Shown here: positions 18,387-20,411 of the stretch, piece after piece
Position numbering within the stretch: the stretch's first letter is position 1
Layout of the letters: each line of letters starts with the position of its first letter
Virus record (IMG/VR): IMGVR_UViG_3300021964_000719
Span: 1-20,411 of that record
Origin: a virus
Length of the DNA: 20,411 nucleotides
Reading direction: 5' to 3' (one strand)
Position numbers and translations under genes: made by a program
Notes under the pieces: generated by a model
The model's database searches: none
Seen by the model: only the letters and a program-made list of their open reading frames with translations
What the model was told of the DNA's origin: nothing

Positions 18387-19319
18387 ATGGCAGAGCCAAA
18401 GAACGAAGAACTCCAGTTTGACGTTGGTGAGAACGAAGAGGAAACGACGGTCGAGATGAATAATGATGGCACTGAGGCCAAAGTCGCTGAAAAGGAAGAA
18501 CCCGTCGTTGAGCAAGAAGCCGCTCCTGAGAAGGATCAGGCTGCACCTGATTCAGACCAGTTGGATGAGTATTCCGACAAGGTAAAGAAACGAATAGATA
18601 AGCTTACGGCTCGTCTACGTGAGACGGAACGCCGTGAAGCATCTGCTCTGGAATACGCTAAAAGCGTGCAGTCGCAGCATGAAGACTTGCGTAAAAAATA
18701 CGAGCAGACTGCTACAGAGCGAGTAGGCGAAGCCAAGGGCCGCGTTGAAACACAGATCACCGCACTCAAGACTGTGGTAAAGAGAGCCAGAGAAGAAGGC
18801 GATATCGACACAGAAACTGAGGCACAACAAAGACTTACGCAGGCCATCTGGGAGCAGCAACAGCTCAATAGTCAAAAAGCTGAACCCGCGCCAGAGGCGC
18901 AGCAGGCTGTATCGCCTCCTCCACAGCCACAAAAAGCAGCTGACCCTAAGGCTGAGGACTGGGCAGAAAAGAACCCTTGGTTTGGTCAAAACATCGTGAT
19001 GACCAACACCGTGCGGGGTATTCACGTAGAACTTGTTAAGAACGAGGGGTTTGACCCCACTTCAAACGAGTACTATGATGAGATAGATCGCAGAATGCGT
19101 AATTTATTTCCGCAACAGTTTGGGGAAGCAACACCGCCCCAAGAAGCTGCGCCAGATAACAGGGCCAACCGACCCGTGCAAACGGTGGCGCCTGCAACCC
19201 GATCGTCGGGAGTCAACAATTCAGCACGCCGTACTATAAAGTTGAAACCCAGCGAAGTTGCAATCGCTAAAAAGCTAGGGGTTCCGCTTGAAGAATACGC
19301 TAAACATGTGAAGAGGTAG
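18387..19319 (+). CDS. Scaffold-like head assembly protein (310 aa)
   Basis: Predicted internal scaffold that guides head assembly. The N-terminal 60 residues are very acidic, residues about 60-165 form a long charged coiled coil (KVKKRIDKLTARLRETERRE, HEDLRKKYEQTATERVGEAK), and a Q/P/A-rich linker follows. NPWFG and the C-terminal LKPSEVAIAKKLGVPLEEYA, followed by KHVKR, match the conserved tail of many phage scaffold-like proteins, the part that binds coat protein. AAGGAGAG (18375-18382) fits ATG 18387 better than the TTG at 18384. No protease motif is seen. It sits just before the structural genes, as expected. Confidence 0.75.
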   Translation: MAEPKNEELQFDVGENEEETTVEMNNDGTEAKVAEKEEPVVEQEAAPEKDQAAPDSDQLDEYSDKVKKRIDKLTARLRETERREASALEYAKSVQSQHEDLRKKYEQTATERVGEAKGRVETQITALKTVVKRAREEGDIDTETEAQQRLTQAIWEQQQLNSQKAEPAPEAQQAVSPPPQPQKAADPKAEDWAEKNPWFGQNIVMTNTVRGIHVELVKNEGFDPTSNEYYDEIDRRMRNLFPQQFGEATPPQEAAPDNRANRPVQTVAPATRSSGVNNSARRTIKLKPSEVAIAKKLGVPLEEYAKHVKR

Positions 19320-19321
19320 TC

Positions 19322-19804
19322 ATGAACGACAAAACTGTACCAAAACTTTCTCGCAGTAAACGTGAATCTGAGACTCGCGAAAATACTGCGCGTCGTAAAA
19401 ATTGGGCACCTCCTTCTCGGTTAGACGCTCCCCCTGCTCCTCCCGGCTATAAGCATCGTTGGATAAGGGCTGAGTCTGCAGGTCAAGAGGATCGAATCAA
19501 TGTAACAGGCAAACTCCGTGAGGGGTATGAACTGGTTAGAGCTGATGAGTATCCTGAGTTTGACAGCATGATCCAAGAAGATGGAAAGCACGCAGGTGTT
19601 ATCTCTGTCGGTGGATTGTTGCTGGCAAGAATTCCTGAAGAAACAGCAGAAGAGCGTCGAGAGTATTATCAAAGTAGAACCCACGATCAGATGCGGGCTG
19701 CGGACAATGACCTGATGAAGACGAACGCACATTCGTCGATGAAGATCAATGCTCCTGATAGGCAGTCCCGTGTAAGCCTCGGAGGTCCTCGGACCTCCGA
19801 ATAA
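19322..19804 (+). CDS. Conserved head-region protein (160 aa), function unknown
   Basis: It starts two bases after the scaffold stop; the ribosome site (AAGAGG) is inside the scaffold end. The N-terminal 35 residues are basic and serine/arginine-rich. APPAPPGYKHRWIRAESAGQ (residues 38-57) is a recognisable motif of proteins next to scaffold and capsid genes in marine phages, followed by YELVRADEYPEFD and ISVGGLLLARIPEETAEERR. The C-terminal part is charged and helical. I expect a minor head or assembly protein; the role is unproven. Its last codons form the hairpin at 19779-19800. Confidence 0.65.
   Translation: MNDKTVPKLSRSKRESETRENTARRKNWAPPSRLDAPPAPPGYKHRWIRAESAGQEDRINVTGKLREGYELVRADEYPEFDSMIQEDGKHAGVISVGGLLLARIPEETAEERREYYQSRTHDQMRAADNDLMKTNAHSSMKINAPDRQSRVSLGGPRTSE
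19779..19800 (+). other. Strong hairpin just before the structural-protein gene
   Basis: TCGGAGGTC (19779-19787) and GACCTCCGA (19792-19800) pair perfectly over 9 bp around CTCG, two bases before the TAA of the upstream gene. It is followed by ATAACCCTGTTATTT and the AAGGA ribosome site of the next gene. It may protect or separate the transcript of the abundant structural protein, or partly terminate transcription. Confidence 0.55.
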
Positions 19805-19828
19805 CCCTGTTATTTAAGGACATATATC

Positions 19829-20404
19829 ATGGCTAATGTAGATAAAGCTTTCGGTTTGCGTCCGCTCGGTAACCTGTCTGCCTCTGGTTCACAGAAGCAG
19901 TACGGCTACGAGATTGCGGATAACCAAGCCGGTGCTATCTATCAAGGTGACCTTGTTACTTTGAAAGATGGTTACATTCTGCAGTTCGACCCCAGCTCAC
20001 ACACAGCTGCGGTAGGCGTGTTCAATGGTTGTAATTACATCGATCCAACCACTGGTAAGCCCACTTGGTCTAACTACTACCCCGGTTCTGTCAACATCAC
20101 TCAAGGCAAGATTGTTGCTGAGGTGTTGGACGATCCAAATCAATTGTTCATCATTCAGAATGACGGCACTTCAACTGCTGCTGATTATGGCAAGAACGCT
20201 GATATCGTTATTGGCACAGGTAGCACCACTACTGGTGTTTCTGCTAATGAGCTTGATACCAGTTCTATTGCTACAACTGCTGCATTGAACCTGAAGGTCA
20301 TAGGTCTTTGGGATGTCCCAGCTAATGCTGTGGGCGCTAACGCTGTCGTTGTGGTTAAAATCAACGAGCATCTGTACGGAAGTGCAGGCGTAGCTGGCCA
20401 ATAA
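19829..20404 (+). CDS. Structural protein, probably capsid or head decoration (191 aa)
   Basis: It starts MANVDKAFGLRPLGNLSASG and is a beta-rich, small-residue-rich chain with many T, S, G, N and A (GAIYQGDLVTLKDGYILQFD, VGVFNGCNYIDPTTGKP, VVVVKINEHLY). The opening MANxDKAFGLRPxxxL is one I associate with structural proteins next to capsid genes in phages of aquatic bacteria. It may be a decoration protein, or the smooth component of the shell. Major capsid protein is less likely at 191 residues; that gene probably follows (GGAG after the stop). AAGGA lies ten bases before the ATG. No codon or composition break with neighbours. Confidence 0.65.
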   Translation: MANVDKAFGLRPLGNLSASGSQKQYGYEIADNQAGAIYQGDLVTLKDGYILQFDPSSHTAAVGVFNGCNYIDPTTGKPTWSNYYPGSVNITQGKIVAEVLDDPNQLFIIQNDGTSTAADYGKNADIVIGTGSTTTGVSANELDTSSIATTAALNLKVIGLWDVPANAVGANAVVVVKINEHLYGSAGVAGQ

Positions 20405-20411
20405 GGAGTAA

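Noticed and set aside
1-20411. Integrase, lysis, tRNA or insertion-sequence signatures
   Set aside because: I looked for tyrosine/serine recombinase motifs, holin/endolysin genes, cloverleaf patterns and transposase genes with terminal repeats and found none.

Overview
The window is a segment of a double-stranded DNA tailed phage (Caudoviricetes). It carries a two-subunit terminase, a long P22-type portal, a scaffold-like protein, a phage GroES-like co-chaperonin and the start of a head-protein cluster, all densely packed. No integrase, lysis gene, polymerase, tRNA or rRNA is visible. The host is inferred, not seen: sigma70-type promoters with strong AGGAG ribosome sites, plus a site matching the bacterial chromosome-partitioning consensus parS, suggest a Gram-negative bacterium, probably a proteobacterium. 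The small-protein repertoire resembles uncultivated aquatic phages. Portal type favours a short-tailed virion, but no tail gene is in view.

Layout. (1) 1-4909, rightward: about sixteen short genes, mostly unrecognised, ending in a tightly overlapping cassette with a 5'(3')-deoxyribonucleotidase, a GNAT-like protein and a staphylococcal-nuclease homologue. Several are under 60 codons. (2) 4910-5171: AT-rich intergenic region with nested inverted repeats and six GTAAC-type motifs. (3) 5172-6393, rightward: terminase small subunit, whose acidic repeat-rich tail is read in another frame as a VRR-NUC-type nuclease gene. (4) 6374-9163, leftward: eight small genes, one LPD29-like. (5) 9164-9796: a 633-base palindrome-rich divergent region with a parS-consensus site. 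(6) 9797-20404, rightward: 47-residue protein, TerL, a 1190-residue multidomain protein with a zeta-toxin-like P-loop domain, portal, two small proteins, GroES-like protein, scaffold-like protein, a 160-residue protein and a structural protein.

How it works together. Both small-gene arms use the same promoter/leader cassette. It has 5-bp GTATA-like elements phased at 11 bp, a sigma70 promoter overlapping a GTATA-N10-TATAC inverted repeat, and a CACTAGAAAGGAGAA-type leader. Six versions are visible, three on each strand, so the two arms are probably switched together by one regulator. Hairpins or terminators often separate the modules. The packaging and head genes to the right form a separate, probably late, transcription unit.

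Most notable: the parS-like site, the phased promoter family, the zeta-toxin-like domain in a protein lying between TerL and portal, and the nuclease gene overprinted on the terminase small-subunit tail. All functional calls come from reading motifs by eye; no database search was run.
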